From: Chromatium okenii
Lineage (GTDB): Bacteria; Pseudomonadota; Gammaproteobacteria; Chromatiales; Chromatiaceae
Reading direction: 5' to 3'
Length of the DNA stretch: 45,621 nucleotides
Assembly (NCBI RefSeq): GCF_016583745.1
Contig: NZ_NRRQ01000026.1
Span: forward strand, 1-45,621
The position numbers were made by a program, and so were the translations under genes. The notes beneath the pieces are model-generated. The model was not told the origin of the DNA. It saw only the letters and a list, made by a program, of their open reading frames with translations, and made no database searches. Below are positions 17,187-25,790 of this stretch, in pieces (within the stretch, counting starts at the first letter, position 1; each line of letters starts with the position of its first letter).

Positions 17187-17235
17187 AGTTGTCAGTAAAA
17201 AACAGCGTTGTCACCGATAATTGCTAACTACAACT
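17187..17235. repeat. dispersed GTTGTCAGT palindromic repeat, copy 2
   Basis: AGTTGTCAGT at the left and CTAACTACAACT at the right are imperfect inverted ends. The centre (acagcgttgtcaccg) resembles that of copy 1 (acagcagtgttgttaccg), so the copies share sequence beyond the ends. Confidence 0.7.
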
Positions 17236-17322
17236 AAATTGATGTTTATGCTGTTTATTCGCAGTCAACATTTAGAATTTACAGCTCATTGCTAATCAGC
17301 TTGATCCACACAGGAGTTTCAC

Positions 17323-17691
17323 ATGAATCGTAAACAACTCTTTCTGTACAGCTTTTTCATTGTCACCAGCATCATGCTGGCGGCTACAGCGATTGCTGGT
17401 AACGCAACCCGTATTCAGTTTGCTAAAGGCAGTTATTGTGGAAGCTACAGCGGTAACTTTGCCGGCGGAAAGCAGTTTGTATTGCGTTTAGGGCGCGATC
17501 AAACGTTCATCTCGCGTAACACCAGCAACAGCAATCAACTGGATGTCTATGTCACCGGACCGACCGGACAAATTGCGGGAGAATCCGTTGGCAACAATGA
17601 AATTCACTATCGCACTACCGCTAAAGGCGATTATGAAATAATGGTTATTTCGGCTTCCAATTTTTCCTCAGTTGAATTTTGCGTTTACTAA
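17323..17691 (+). CDS. small secreted protein, function unknown
   Basis: A 122-residue protein with a clear signal peptide (1 to about 25, hydrophobic core FFIVTSIMLAATAIAG). The mature part is predicted to be mostly beta strand, with two cysteines (in SYCGSY and EFCVY) that could bridge the two ends. The pattern YSGNFAGGKQFVLRLGRDQ then LDVYVTGPTGQ resembles PPC-type or periplasmic lysozyme-inhibitor beta sandwiches, but that is a weak likeness. It stands alone between two dispersed palindromes, with GGAG 10 bases before the ATG. I do not assign a function. Confidence 0.75.
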   Translation: MNRKQLFLYSFFIVTSIMLAATAIAGNATRIQFAKGSYCGSYSGNFAGGKQFVLRLGRDQTFISRNTSNSNQLDVYVTGPTGQIAGESVGNNEIHYRTTAKGDYEIMVISASNFSSVEFCVY

Positions 17692-17720
17692 CCACCTTAA
17701 GCGTGGCACAATTGCAAAAA

Positions 17721-17768
17721 AGTTGTCAGTTGGCACTAAAAACAACGGTTTTATCGCCAATTGACAAC
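17721..17768. repeat. dispersed GTTGTCAGT palindromic repeat, copy 3
   Basis: GTTGTCAGTTGGC (17722-17734) and GCCAATTGACAAC (17756-17768) are nearly exact inverted ends of 13 bases around a loop of about 21 bases. It lies 46 bases before the methyltransferase start and 30 after the secreted protein gene, so it may end that transcript. Confidence 0.78.
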
Positions 17769-17813
17769 GCAATCAATCGCTTGCCACCTATCACGCTAGA
17801 GTGAGTCTTAACA

Positions 17814-19478
17814 ATGAACGAACTGTATTATGGCGATAATCTGGAAGTATTGCGCAACAAAATTGCACGAGACAGCGTTGATTTGTGTTATATCGACCCA
17901 CCGTTTAATTCTAAACGCAATTATTTCCAGATTTATACCAATGTCGGCACAGAAGATCAGGCGCAAGCGCAGGCGTTTATTGATACTTGGACATGGAATT
18001 TGCTGGCCGAGCAAGCCTTGCGTGAAATCATCGGCAATGACAACGGGCGCTATACGACGCAAACAGTTGAGTTGATAAAAGGACTTTATGCCGTGTTGGG
18101 TGCGGGCGGATTGATGTCTTATTTACTCAGCATGACGCAGCGGGTGAATGAGATTCAGCGCGTGTTAAAACCCACCGGCAGCTTTTATTTGCATTGCGAT
18201 CCCACCGCATCGCATTATCTTAAATTGGTGTTGGATAGCGTGTTTTGTCCGCGTGGTGGGGATTATGTGAACGAGATTAGTTGGCGAAGGACAAATACGA
18301 AGAACGACTACAAACAAGGTGCGCAAAATTGGGGTAGAGTGAGAGATGTTATTTTTACCTATGCTAAAAACGCGAACTTGAAAAGAACTTTTAATCAACA
18401 ATTCACAGAATATAGTGATGATTATTTAGAGAAGTTTTATAAACACCAAGATGCAGATGGACGTCGATATGCACTTGATAATCTTGCAGCTCCGGGTGCT
18501 GGGAGTCGTGGTCATCCAAGTTATGAGTTTATGGGAGTCACTAGATTTTGGCGATATAACAAGGAAAAAATGGAGCAGTTGTTAAAAGATGGAAGAATCA
18601 TTCAGAGTAAAAAAGGAGCTGTGCCTAGATATAAACGCTATTTGGATGAAATGAGCGGTGTTTCCATTTGTGATGACTGGGGTGATATATCTTCAATTCA
18701 AGCTCAATCTAAAGAACGCCTCGGTTATCCCACGCAAAAGCCCGAAGCGTTATTGGAGCGCATTATTCAAGCCAGCAGCAATGAGGGCGATGTGGTGTTG
18801 GATGCGTATTGCGGCTGCGGCACGACCATTGCGGTTGCGCAACGCTTAAACCGGCAATGGATTGGGATTGATATTACTTATCAAAGTATTGCGGTGATTC
18901 TCAAGCGCATGACAGAAAAGTTTGGCGCTGAAGTTGCGAACGCAATCATATTATCTGGCATTCCCAAAGATATGGCATCCGCGCAGGCGTTGGCGCTCAA
19001 AAAAGATGATCGCTTGCGCAAAGAGTTTGAGAAGTGGGCGGTGTTGACCTACACCAATAATCAAGCTGCGATCAATGAAAAGAAAGGCGCAGATAAGGGA
19101 ATTGATGGCGTTGCTTATACTGCGACTGGAAGCAATAGCAGTGAAAAGGTCGTTTTTCAGGTGAAATCTGGCAAGGTGGGACGCGGCGATATTGCGAAAT
19201 TAAAAGGCGATCAAGCGCGTGAAAAAGCGGTGATGGCGTTTTTAATTACGCTGAATGAACCAACGAAAGATATGGTTGAAGAAGCGTTGATGTCTGGCAT
19301 TTATCATCATCCTTTGTTGCGCCGTGATTATCCATGTATTCAAATCGTGACCATTCGCGCAATGCTGGAACAAAAGCAACGATTTGATCTGCCGCATGTG
19401 CGCGATGTATTAAAAAAATCGGAATTCGTGATTGAGGAAACGCAGCAGGAATTAACGTTAAATGACAATGACGTTTAA
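17814..19478 (+). CDS. DNA methyltransferase fused to an Mrr-like nuclease domain
   Basis: A 554-residue protein. The N-terminal part is an amino-methyltransferase of the class in which motif IV comes first: YIDPPFNS near residue 26, then the target-recognition region, then motif I VLDAYCGCGTT near residue 327. After about residue 400 comes a second domain with FEKWAVLTY, GIDGVAY and VVFQVKSGKV. This fits an Mrr-type PD-(D/E)XK nuclease fold, in which Asp and QxK are accepted active-site variants. It may methylate and cut DNA as one chain. The recognition region (about 18280-18720) is richer in A/T and in AGA/AGG codons than its surroundings, a sign of domain exchange. It ends in a 4-base tail-to-tail overlap with the glycosyltransferase. 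No other restriction gene adjoins it. Confidence 0.85.
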   Translation: MNELYYGDNLEVLRNKIARDSVDLCYIDPPFNSKRNYFQIYTNVGTEDQAQAQAFIDTWTWNLLAEQALREIIGNDNGRYTTQTVELIKGLYAVLGAGGLMSYLLSMTQRVNEIQRVLKPTGSFYLHCDPTASHYLKLVLDSVFCPRGGDYVNEISWRRTNTKNDYKQGAQNWGRVRDVIFTYAKNANLKRTFNQQFTEYSDDYLEKFYKHQDADGRRYALDNLAAPGAGSRGHPSYEFMGVTRFWRYNKEKMEQLLKDGRIIQSKKGAVPRYKRYLDEMSGVSICDDWGDISSIQAQSKERLGYPTQKPEALLERIIQASSNEGDVVLDAYCGCGTTIAVAQRLNRQWIGIDITYQSIAVILKRMTEKFGAEVANAIILSGIPKDMASAQALALKKDDRLRKEFEKWAVLTYTNNQAAINEKKGADKGIDGVAYTATGSNSSEKVVFQVKSGKVGRGDIAKLKGDQAREKAVMAFLITLNEPTKDMVEEALMSGIYHHPLLRRDYPCIQIVTIRAMLEQKQRFDLPHVRDVLKKSEFVIEETQQELTLNDNDV

Positions 19479-20599
19479 TGCGGTTGAAATGGCGGCAAAC
19501 CCAGCGCCGCTAAATACGCAGTCGTGCTGATTTCAATGTCATACGGTCGCGCCGCTAATTGTAATTCTTGCTTTGGCAACGGCTGCGCCAGCGTTGCCAA
19601 CAGCGCGTCCGCCAGCGCCGGCGCATCGTTCACCGGCACCAGCCGTCCATAACGCCCATCTGCCAAAATCTCGCGGGGGCCGCTCGGACAATCGGTTGAG
19701 ACGACCGGCGTGCCGACGGCTAATGCTTCAATCAAAACAAAGCCCAAACCTTCCCAGCGTGAGGCAAATGCAAACACGTCGGCATGTGCCATGTAGGCGT
19801 ACAGCTCGGCGACAAAGCCCGGCAATACCACCTCGGCGGCGACGCCCAACGCCGCTGCCTGCGCCAGCAACCGTTCTCGCGCTGCGCCGCGTCCGACAAT
19901 CATCAACCGACATTGGCGCTGCGCTCGCAGGCGGGCGAAAGCGTCAAGCAGCGTGTCAAATCCTTTGCGATGACAGAGTTCACCGGCGCTGAGAATCAGC
20001 GGCCAGTCTGGCTGCCCCAACCAAGGATGCGGCGGACGCGGCAGCGTGGTCGTGAACAGCTCCGCTGGAATCACCGGCGAGGGCACCACGCGGATGCGTT
20101 CTCGCGCCAGCCCGGTGTAATGCGCCATGTCGTCAGCGACGCCGGCGCTGGTCACAATCACTTGATCTGCCAACGGATACAGCCGTCCCATCGACGCCCG
20201 CTGCATCCAGCGTTCCACCGCGCCCCGCGTGGCGAGATCAATCGAAATTGTCGTGCCCGAACTGAACACCAACCGCGTCGGCACTCGCGCCAACGTTCGC
20301 GCCAACAACGCCGTGCGATTGACGCGATCTTTATCCGACAACAGCACAACGGGACGCTCGCGCCGCAGATAACGCACGAGCGCCGGCACGCTGGCATAAG
20401 TGTGGCTGACGCCGAGATCGATCACGCGCACTCGCGGCGGCAACGGTTCGCGCAAATACGGGCCATGCTGGCGCACCTTGAGCACGTCGACCTGATAGCC
20501 GCGCCCTGCCAAGGCGGGAATGAGATGGGCGGCAGCGCGATCAACGCCGCTGTGACCGGAGGTGGAGAAAAAACAGGCGATGCGGGTTGAGTCGGTCAT
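19475..20599 (-). CDS. GT4-family glycosyltransferase
   Basis: A 374-residue GT-B glycosyltransferase. The N-terminal half starts IACFFSTSGHSGVDRAAAHL (acceptor side). The C-terminal half has ILSAGELCHRKGFDTLL, LMIVGRGAARERL and the nucleotide-sugar site RWEGLGFVLIEALAVGTPVV with the E-x7-E pair. It probably adds a sugar to a surface glycan such as lipopolysaccharide or exopolysaccharide; the sugar cannot be told. The ATG at 20599 is preferred because homology begins just after it; an ORF start at 20683 would add 28 unusual residues. No other glycan genes adjoin. It is divergent from yceD. Confidence 0.88.
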   Translation of the reverse strand: MTDSTRIACFFSTSGHSGVDRAAAHLIPALAGRGYQVDVLKVRQHGPYLREPLPPRVRVIDLGVSHTYASVPALVRYLRRERPVVLLSDKDRVNRTALLARTLARVPTRLVFSSGTTISIDLATRGAVERWMQRASMGRLYPLADQVIVTSAGVADDMAHYTGLARERIRVVPSPVIPAELFTTTLPRPPHPWLGQPDWPLILSAGELCHRKGFDTLLDAFARLRAQRQCRLMIVGRGAARERLLAQAAALGVAAEVVLPGFVAELYAYMAHADVFAFASRWEGLGFVLIEALAVGTPVVSTDCPSGPREILADGRYGRLVPVNDAPALADALLATLAQPLPKQELQLAARPYDIEISTTAYLAALGLPPFQPH

Positions 20600-20703
20600 G
20601 GTGCAGCCAGAAGTGAATTGCAAACTCAATGGTCTCATTATCGTGAAGATGACAGTAACAGCAATTGACGTAATCGCTGCCAATCGGTTAGATTTACGCG
20701 CTT

Positions 20704-21267
20704 ATGTCAACCGGATTACCCGAATCTCTTGATCCTTGGCGAGCGGCACGCAGCGGTCTTTTATTGACTGGTGAAGTGGCGCTCAGTGCGTTTGCGCGAT
20801 TAAGCGACGTCATTGTCAGCTCTGCCGCTTGTGCCCGCGTTGTGCAATATCAATTGCAATTCGCGCGTGATAGTCAAGGGCGATTTCTGCTCACGGGACG
20901 CATTCAAACGCAATTGCCGCTGCAATGCCAACGCTGTTTTGGAGTGGTTGACGTTGCAATTGATGTGCCGGTGCAATTGGCATTAGTAAAAACGGAAGCT
21001 GCCGCTGAAGCCTTGCCCACCGCGCTGGAACCGTTGTTGGTTAATGATGATGTAGTGGAACCGTTGTTAGTGATTGAAGATGAATTGTTATTGGCACTGC
21101 CAATTGTTGCGCGTCATCAAGATGGTGATTGCCAACCGCCCATCGCAGCCGCAATTCATCATTCGCCACTTGCAGAAAAAATACCGGAACCCGCGCAACT
21201 CGCACCCAATCCGTTTGCTATTTTGCGCACGCTCAAATCCAAGCCAACACCTGATGATACTGAATGA
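20704..21267 (+). CDS. yceD: YceD family (DUF177) 23S rRNA accumulation protein
   Basis: A 187-residue protein with the YceD signature LPLQCQRCFGVVDVAIDVPV in the middle, where the two Cys are conserved, and an acidic segment EDELLLALPIVARH after it. YceD is needed for normal 23S rRNA levels and is almost always encoded just before rpmF, as here. The ATG at 20704 has no obvious ribosome-binding site. A hairpin-T-run follows before rpmF. Confidence 0.9.
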   Translation: MSTGLPESLDPWRAARSGLLLTGEVALSAFARLSDVIVSSAACARVVQYQLQFARDSQGRFLLTGRIQTQLPLQCQRCFGVVDVAIDVPVQLALVKTEAAAEALPTALEPLLVNDDVVEPLLVIEDELLLALPIVARHQDGDCQPPIAAAIHHSPLAEKIPEPAQLAPNPFAILRTLKSKPTPDDTE

Positions 21268-21303
21268 AATGCGCGATGCAGAGAATACTGATCGCGGTGC
21301 CGT

Positions 21304-21329
21304 AACAGGATGTTAAATCCTGTTTTTTT
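21304..21329 (+). terminator. terminator or attenuator between yceD and rpmF
   Basis: AACAGGAT and ATCCTGTT pair over 8 bases around a 5-base loop, followed by a T-run. It lies 36 bases after the yceD stop and 65 before rpmF, so it probably lowers read-through into, or sets the ratio of, rpmF and the fab genes. Confidence 0.85.
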
Positions 21330-21394
21330 AATACACGTTATGCACGCATTTTTATTGGCATTCACCACTTCAATGCGCTGCGCGGAGAACTCAA

Positions 21395-21583
21395 ATGGCC
21401 GTCCAACAGAATCGTAAAACCCCGTCCAAACGCGGAATGCGCCGCGCTCACGATGCGCTCACCAAGCCCACGTTGTCGGTTGATCCGACCAGCGGCGAAA
21501 CCCATCGCCGTCATCACATCACTGCTGATGGTTTTTATCGCGGGCGCAAGGTGATTGATAAGGCTGCGGAAGCAGTTGAGTGA
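21395..21583 (+). CDS. rpmF: 50S ribosomal protein L32
   Basis: A 62-residue basic protein beginning [19 protein letters not shown], the hallmark of L32, and ending with the family segment [19 protein letters not shown] lies 7 bases before the ATG. This is the gammaproteobacterial form without the zinc cysteines. It overlaps the plsX GTG start by 4 bases (GTGA). Confidence 0.97.
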   Translation: MAVQQNRKTPSKRGMRRAHDALTKPTLSVDPTSGETHRRHHITADGFYRGRKVIDKAAEAVE

Positions 21584-22671
21584 GTCAATCCAGTCGTAGC
21601 GGCATTGTGCATTTAATGCGTTCTCGTCACGACAACACCCCCGCCGCGCCGCCCTGCACCATCGCTTTAGATGTGATGGGCGGCGATCACGGCCCGCAGG
21701 TCGTGGTGCCAGCGGCGCTGCGGTTTCATGCGGACAATCCGCACGTCACCTTGATTCTGGTCGGTCAACCGGAGCAGATCGCGCCCCATCTCGGCGCAGT
21801 CACTCACGAGCGTTTGCGCGTGCATCCGGCAACGCAAACGGTGGCGATGGATGAGTCGCCTGCCAAAGCGTTGCGCAATAAAAAAGATTCCTCGATGCGC
21901 GTCGCCATTGATCTGGTGAAAGACGGTGTGGCGGATGCCTGCGTCAGCGCCGGCAACACCGGGGCGCTGATGGCAACGGCGCGTTTCGTCCTCAAAATGC
22001 TGCCGAATGTGGATCGCCCGGCGATTATCACGGCCGTGCCGTCGATTTACGGACACACCCACATGCTTGATCTCGGCGCGAATGTCGATTGCACCGCCGA
22101 GCATCTCTTTCAGTTTGCGGTGATGGGCAGCGAATTGGTGGCGGCAGTTGATGGCATTGCCAGCCCGCGAGTGGCGCTGCTCAACATCGGACAGGAAGAC
22201 ATCAAGGGCAACGATCAAGTCAAGCAGGCGCACGAACTGCTGGCGCATAGCGGCTTGAATTACATCGGTTATGTTGAAGGCGACGGCATCTTTTTGAGCG
22301 ATCTTGATCTGGTCGTGTCCGACGGATTTGTCGGCAATGTCGCGCTCAAATGCAGCGAAGGGGTGGCCAAATTCGTGCGCCATTCGCTCACCGCGCAGTT
22401 CAAACGGACGTGGTGGACGCGCTTGGCAGGTTTGGCGGCACTGCCGATTCTCAAAAGTTTTCGCCGCACGATGGACCCGCGTCGTTACAACGGCGCCAGC
22501 CTGCTCGGGCTGCGCGGCATCGTGATTAAAAGTCATGGCGGTGCCGACGTGCTCGCCTTTGAAAACGCCATTTATATTGCCGAAAAAGAAATCCGCGCCA
22601 ACATCCCGCAGCGCATCAGCGAGCAGGTCGGTCGTCATCTCGGCAGCGCACAACACAGGGAAATCGCCTGA
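21580..22671 (+). CDS. plsX: phosphate acyltransferase PlsX
   Basis: A 363-residue enzyme that turns acyl-ACP into acyl-phosphate for phospholipid synthesis. Recognised segments are [11 protein letters not shown] at the start, [39 protein letters not shown] and [12 protein letters not shown]. The GTG start at 21580 overlaps the rpmF stop and has GGAAG 7 bases upstream; it gives an N-terminus about 20 residues longer than usual. An ATG at 21616 would give the normal length but has a poorer ribosome-binding site. plsX and fabH share one base (TGATG). Confidence 0.95.
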   Translation: MSQSSRSGIVHLMRSRHDNTPAAPPCTIALDVMGGDHGPQVVVPAALRFHADNPHVTLILVGQPEQIAPHLGAVTHERLRVHPATQTVAMDESPAKALRNKKDSSMRVAIDLVKDGVADACVSAGNTGALMATARFVLKMLPNVDRPAIITAVPSIYGHTHMLDLGANVDCTAEHLFQFAVMGSELVAAVDGIASPRVALLNIGQEDIKGNDQVKQAHELLAHSGLNYIGYVEGDGIFLSDLDLVVSDGFVGNVALKCSEGVAKFVRHSLTAQFKRTWWTRLAGLAALPILKSFRRTMDPRRYNGASLLGLRGIVIKSHGGADVLAFENAIYIAEKEIRANIPQRISEQVGRHLGSAQHREIA

Positions 22672-23627
22672 TGCAGTATTCACGGGTGCTTGGTACGGGG
22701 AGCTATCTGCCATCGCGGGTGATGACTAACGCGGATTTGGAGTCGATTGTTGACACCAGCGCCAGTTGGATTCTGGAGCGCACCGGCATTGAGAAGCGCC
22801 ATCTCGTTGGCGACACCGAGACGTGCTGCGATCTTGCTGAGGCGGCAGCGCGGAATGCGTTGGATGCAGCGGGGATTGCGGCAACTGAGCTTGATTTGAT
22901 TCTGGTGGCGACCACCACGCCCGATCAGTTTTTCCCTAGCACCGCCTGTTTATTGCAGCAACGGCTTGATGTTCACGGCTGCGCGGCGTTTGATTTGCAG
23001 GCCGTGTGCGCCGGTTTCGTGTATGCGCTGGATGTGGCGGATAAATTCATCCGCACGGGCGCGGCAAAACACGTTCTCGTCGTCGGCGCAGAAACCATTT
23101 CACGGGTGCTGGATTGGACGGATCGCACCACCTGCGTGTTATTCGGCGATGGCGCGGGCGCAGTCGTTCTCGGCGCGGCGGATGAGCCGGGCATTATTTC
23201 CAGCCATTTACACGCCGACGGTGCTTATAAAGAGTTGCTGCAAATTCCCGGCGGGCACGGCAACGGTCGTCCCGAAGCTGCGTTTATGGAAATGAAGGGC
23301 AACGAGGTGTTTCGGATCGCCGTCACCACGCTGGGGCGGATTGTGGAGGAAACACTGGAAGCTAACGGCTTGACCCGCGACGACATTGATTGGCTGATTC
23401 CGCATCAGGCCAATATCCGCATCATTCAAGCCACTGCCCGCAAGCTGGATTTGCCGCTGGAGCGCGTGATCATCACCGTCGCTGAACACGGCAATACGTC
23501 GTCGGCATCGATTCCGCTGGCGTTCGATCAAGCGGTGCGCGATGGGCGCATTCAGCGCGGTCAGACGGTGTTAATGGAAGCATTTGGCGGCGGCTTTACT
23601 TGGGGCTCGGTGTTGCTCCGTTATTAA
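22671..23627 (+). CDS. fabH: beta-ketoacyl-ACP synthase III FabH
   Basis: A 318-residue enzyme that starts fatty acid synthesis by condensing acetyl-CoA with malonyl-ACP. The catalytic triad is visible: Cys113 in LQAVCAGF, His in IPHQANIRI and Asn in EHGNTSSAS. The length is normal. The start overlaps the plsX stop by one base, so the two are coupled. Confidence 0.97.
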   Translation: MQYSRVLGTGSYLPSRVMTNADLESIVDTSASWILERTGIEKRHLVGDTETCCDLAEAAARNALDAAGIAATELDLILVATTTPDQFFPSTACLLQQRLDVHGCAAFDLQAVCAGFVYALDVADKFIRTGAAKHVLVVGAETISRVLDWTDRTTCVLFGDGAGAVVLGAADEPGIISSHLHADGAYKELLQIPGGHGNGRPEAAFMEMKGNEVFRIAVTTLGRIVEETLEANGLTRDDIDWLIPHQANIRIIQATARKLDLPLERVIITVAEHGNTSSASIPLAFDQAVRDGRIQRGQTVLMEAFGGGFTWGSVLLRY

Positions 23628-23660
23628 CTTTTTGATTTTTATACAGACAGCACATTGTTC

Positions 23661-24611
23661 ATGGCTCACCCACCTGCAATTTTTTTCCCCGGGCAAGGCT
23701 CGCAAACCGTCGGAATGCTTGATGCCCTCGCCGCCGTTTATCCCAGTGTGCAGCACACCTTTGAAGAGGCGTCTGATGCGCTGAGTCGGAATCTGTGGCA
23801 CCTCGTCACTCAAGGCTCCAAAGAGGAGATCGACCAAACCGCAAACACGCAGCCGGTGATGTTGACGGCGGGTGTGGCGGTGTGGCGGGTGTGGCAAGCG
23901 CAGACCGCGCAACCCGTCGCGCTCATGGCGGGACACAGTTTGGGCGAATACTCGGCGCTGGTTGCTGCGGGCGCGTTAGCCTTTGCTGATGCGGTGCGCT
24001 TGGCTGCCGAGCGAGCGCAATTCATGCAGGAAGCAGTGCCGGCTGGTGAGGGTGCGATGGCGGCGGTGCTGGGTTTGAGCGATGAACAGGTGATCGCGCT
24101 CTGCGCAGAACAGGCACAAGGCGCGGTACTGGCAGCGGTCAATTTCAATTCCATCGGTCAGGTCGTGATTGCTGGCGCAACGGCGGCAGTGAATCGTGCC
24201 GTCGCAGCCGCCAAGGGTGCTGGCGCGAAGAAGGCGATGCTGCTGCCGGTGAGTGTGCCATCGCATTGCGATCTGATGCGTCCGGCAGCCGAGCGGTTAG
24301 CCGAGCGGCTGGCCGCAGTGCCGCTGACGCTGCCGACGGTGCCGGTGTTGCACAATGTCAGCGTGACTGCCGCTGCCGACGTGAACGCGCTGCGCGAGTT
24401 GCTGGTGCAGCAGTTGTATCGTCCGGTGCGCTGGGTGGAGACGGTGCGAGCGGTGACGGCGCAGGGCGTGACGCTGGCGCTGGAATGCGGTCCCGGTAAG
24501 GTGTTGACGGGTTTGTGTAAACGCATTGATGACAACTTGACGACGCTGCCGGTCTTCGATCCGAAGACGCTGGATGTGGCGCTGGAGATGATGGCTCATG
24601 TTGAACGGTGA
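23661..24611 (+). CDS. fabD: malonyl-CoA:ACP transacylase FabD
   Basis: A 316-residue enzyme that moves malonyl from CoA to ACP. The motifs are FFPGQGSQ at the start, the nucleophile GHSLGEYSAL (Ser93), the QxxM-type segment RAQFMQEAVP, and the His in VSVPSHCDLM. The ATG at 23661 is chosen over an in-frame TTG 6 bases earlier. fabG starts 14 bases before this gene ends. Confidence 0.96.
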   Translation: MAHPPAIFFPGQGSQTVGMLDALAAVYPSVQHTFEEASDALSRNLWHLVTQGSKEEIDQTANTQPVMLTAGVAVWRVWQAQTAQPVALMAGHSLGEYSALVAAGALAFADAVRLAAERAQFMQEAVPAGEGAMAAVLGLSDEQVIALCAEQAQGAVLAAVNFNSIGQVVIAGATAAVNRAVAAAKGAGAKKAMLLPVSVPSHCDLMRPAAERLAERLAAVPLTLPTVPVLHNVSVTAAADVNALRELLVQQLYRPVRWVETVRAVTAQGVTLALECGPGKVLTGLCKRIDDNLTTLPVFDPKTLDVALEMMAHVER

Positions 24612-25338
24612 AATTGCATTGGTGACGGGCGCGTCGCGGGGCATCGGGCGGGCGCTGTTGCTGGCGCTGGCAGCGCAAGGTGCGACGGTGGTGGGCACGG
24701 CGACGACAGATGCTGGTGCTGCGGGAATTACGCAGGCGTTGAGCGATGCGGGTTATATCGGCGGCGGGCTGGTGCTGAATGTTGGCGAGCAGGCGTCGGT
24801 GGATGCGCTGCTCGCGCAGATGACTGCGCAGTTTGGTGCGCCTACGATTCTGGTCAATAACGCGGGCATTACTCGTGATAACTTATTGATGCGGATGAAA
24901 AATGATGAGTGGGATGCGGTGATTGATACCAATCTCACGTCGGTTTATCGGTTATCAAAAGCCTGTCTGCGCGGGATGACCAAGGCGCGGAAAGGGCGGA
25001 TTATCAACATCACGTCGGTGATTGGCGCGACGGGCAACGCCGGTCAGACCAATTATGCGGCGGCGAAAGCGGGCATGATCGGTTTTACCAAGGCGCTGGC
25101 GCGGGAGGTCGGTTCGCGGGCAATTACGGTGAATTGCGTTGCGCCGGGCTTTATTGATACCGATATGACCCGCGCTTTGCCGGAGGCGCAGCGCGAGGGG
25201 TTGCTGGGTTCGATTCCGTTGGGGCGGTTGGGACAACCGGAAGAAATTGCTGGCGCGGTGGTGTTTTTGGCGTCAGCGGCGGCGGCGTATATCACGGGCG
25301 AGACCTTGCATGTGAATGGCGGAATGCACATGGGTTGA
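24598..25338 (+). CDS. fabG: 3-oxoacyl-ACP reductase FabG
   Basis: A 246-residue SDR that performs the NADPH reduction of fatty acid elongation. The coenzyme loop TGASRGIG, the NNAGITRDNLLMRM segment, the catalytic Ser in NITSVIG, and YAAAK are all in place; the C-terminus ITGETLHVNGGMHM is typical. It overlaps the end of fabD by 14 bases and is followed by a terminator before acpP. Confidence 0.97.
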   Translation: MLNGEIALVTGASRGIGRALLLALAAQGATVVGTATTDAGAAGITQALSDAGYIGGGLVLNVGEQASVDALLAQMTAQFGAPTILVNNAGITRDNLLMRMKNDEWDAVIDTNLTSVYRLSKACLRGMTKARKGRIINITSVIGATGNAGQTNYAAAKAGMIGFTKALAREVGSRAITVNCVAPGFIDTDMTRALPEAQREGLLGSIPLGRLGQPEEIAGAVVFLASAAAAYITGETLHVNGGMHMG

Positions 25339-25403
25339 GCGGGCGGGCGCGGTGATATTGATCGCAGCTTTCATCGCTTGTCGTTTGTCACTAGAATGCA
25401 GCG

Positions 25404-25427
25404 TGATCCCGTGAGGATCATTTTTTT
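25404..25427 (+). terminator. terminator between fabG and acpP
   Basis: TGATCC and GGATCA pair around a 5-base loop and run into seven T. A TAGAAT box at 25391-25396 could be a -10 element for a separate acpP transcript, so the hairpin may shape both the fabG end and the acpP leader. Confidence 0.85.
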
Positions 25428-25447
25428 CACTTGGAGAAGTCATTTTT

Positions 25448-25684
25448 ATGAGTAGCGTTGAAGAGCGGGTGCGCAAAATCGTTATTGAGCAATTAAGCGT
25501 CAAAGAAGAAGAAGTGACTCCAGAAGCGTCTTTCGTTGACGATCTGGGCGCGGATTCTCTTGATACCGTTGAATTGGTGATGGCGCTGGAAGAAGCGTTT
25601 GAAACCGAGATTCCAGACGAAGATGCTGAGAAGATCACGACGGTTCAACAGGCTATTAACTACATCAACGCACATAAGGCATAA
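25448..25684 (+). CDS. acpP: acyl carrier protein
   Basis: A 78-residue acidic protein, the carrier of growing acyl chains. The phosphopantetheine site is Ser37 in [20 protein letters not shown] lies about 12 bases before the ATG. ACP is made in large amounts, which fits its own terminator upstream and possible own promoter. Confidence 0.98.
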   Translation: MSSVEERVRKIVIEQLSVKEEEVTPEASFVDDLGADSLDTVELVMALEEAFETEIPDEDAEKITTVQQAINYINAHKA

Positions 25685-25712
25685 CAGTTTCTTATGTCGA
25701 AATGCGCCAGAG

Positions 25713-25733
25713 GATGCCTTTTCATAAGGCATC
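25713..25733 (+). other. hairpin between acpP and fabF
   Basis: GATGCCTT and AAGGCATC form an 8-base perfect stem with a 5-base loop 28 bases after acpP. No T-run follows. It may be a processing or stabilising structure that helps keep acpP expression above fabF. Confidence 0.6.
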
Positions 25734-25790
25734 ACCTGCCGCGCAGTCTGGGCGCGTCGATGGTGGCGTTCTGAACGATAGAGGTACGTA

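Noticed and set aside
19784-20590. Plus-strand 268-codon frame opposite the glycosyltransferase
   Set aside because: Arg/His/Gln-rich shadow; the minus strand has all GT4 motifs.
21667-22713. Minus-strand 348-codon frame opposite plsX
   Set aside because: A long antisense frame, but plsX on the plus strand is complete and conserved; the antisense product has no domain pattern.
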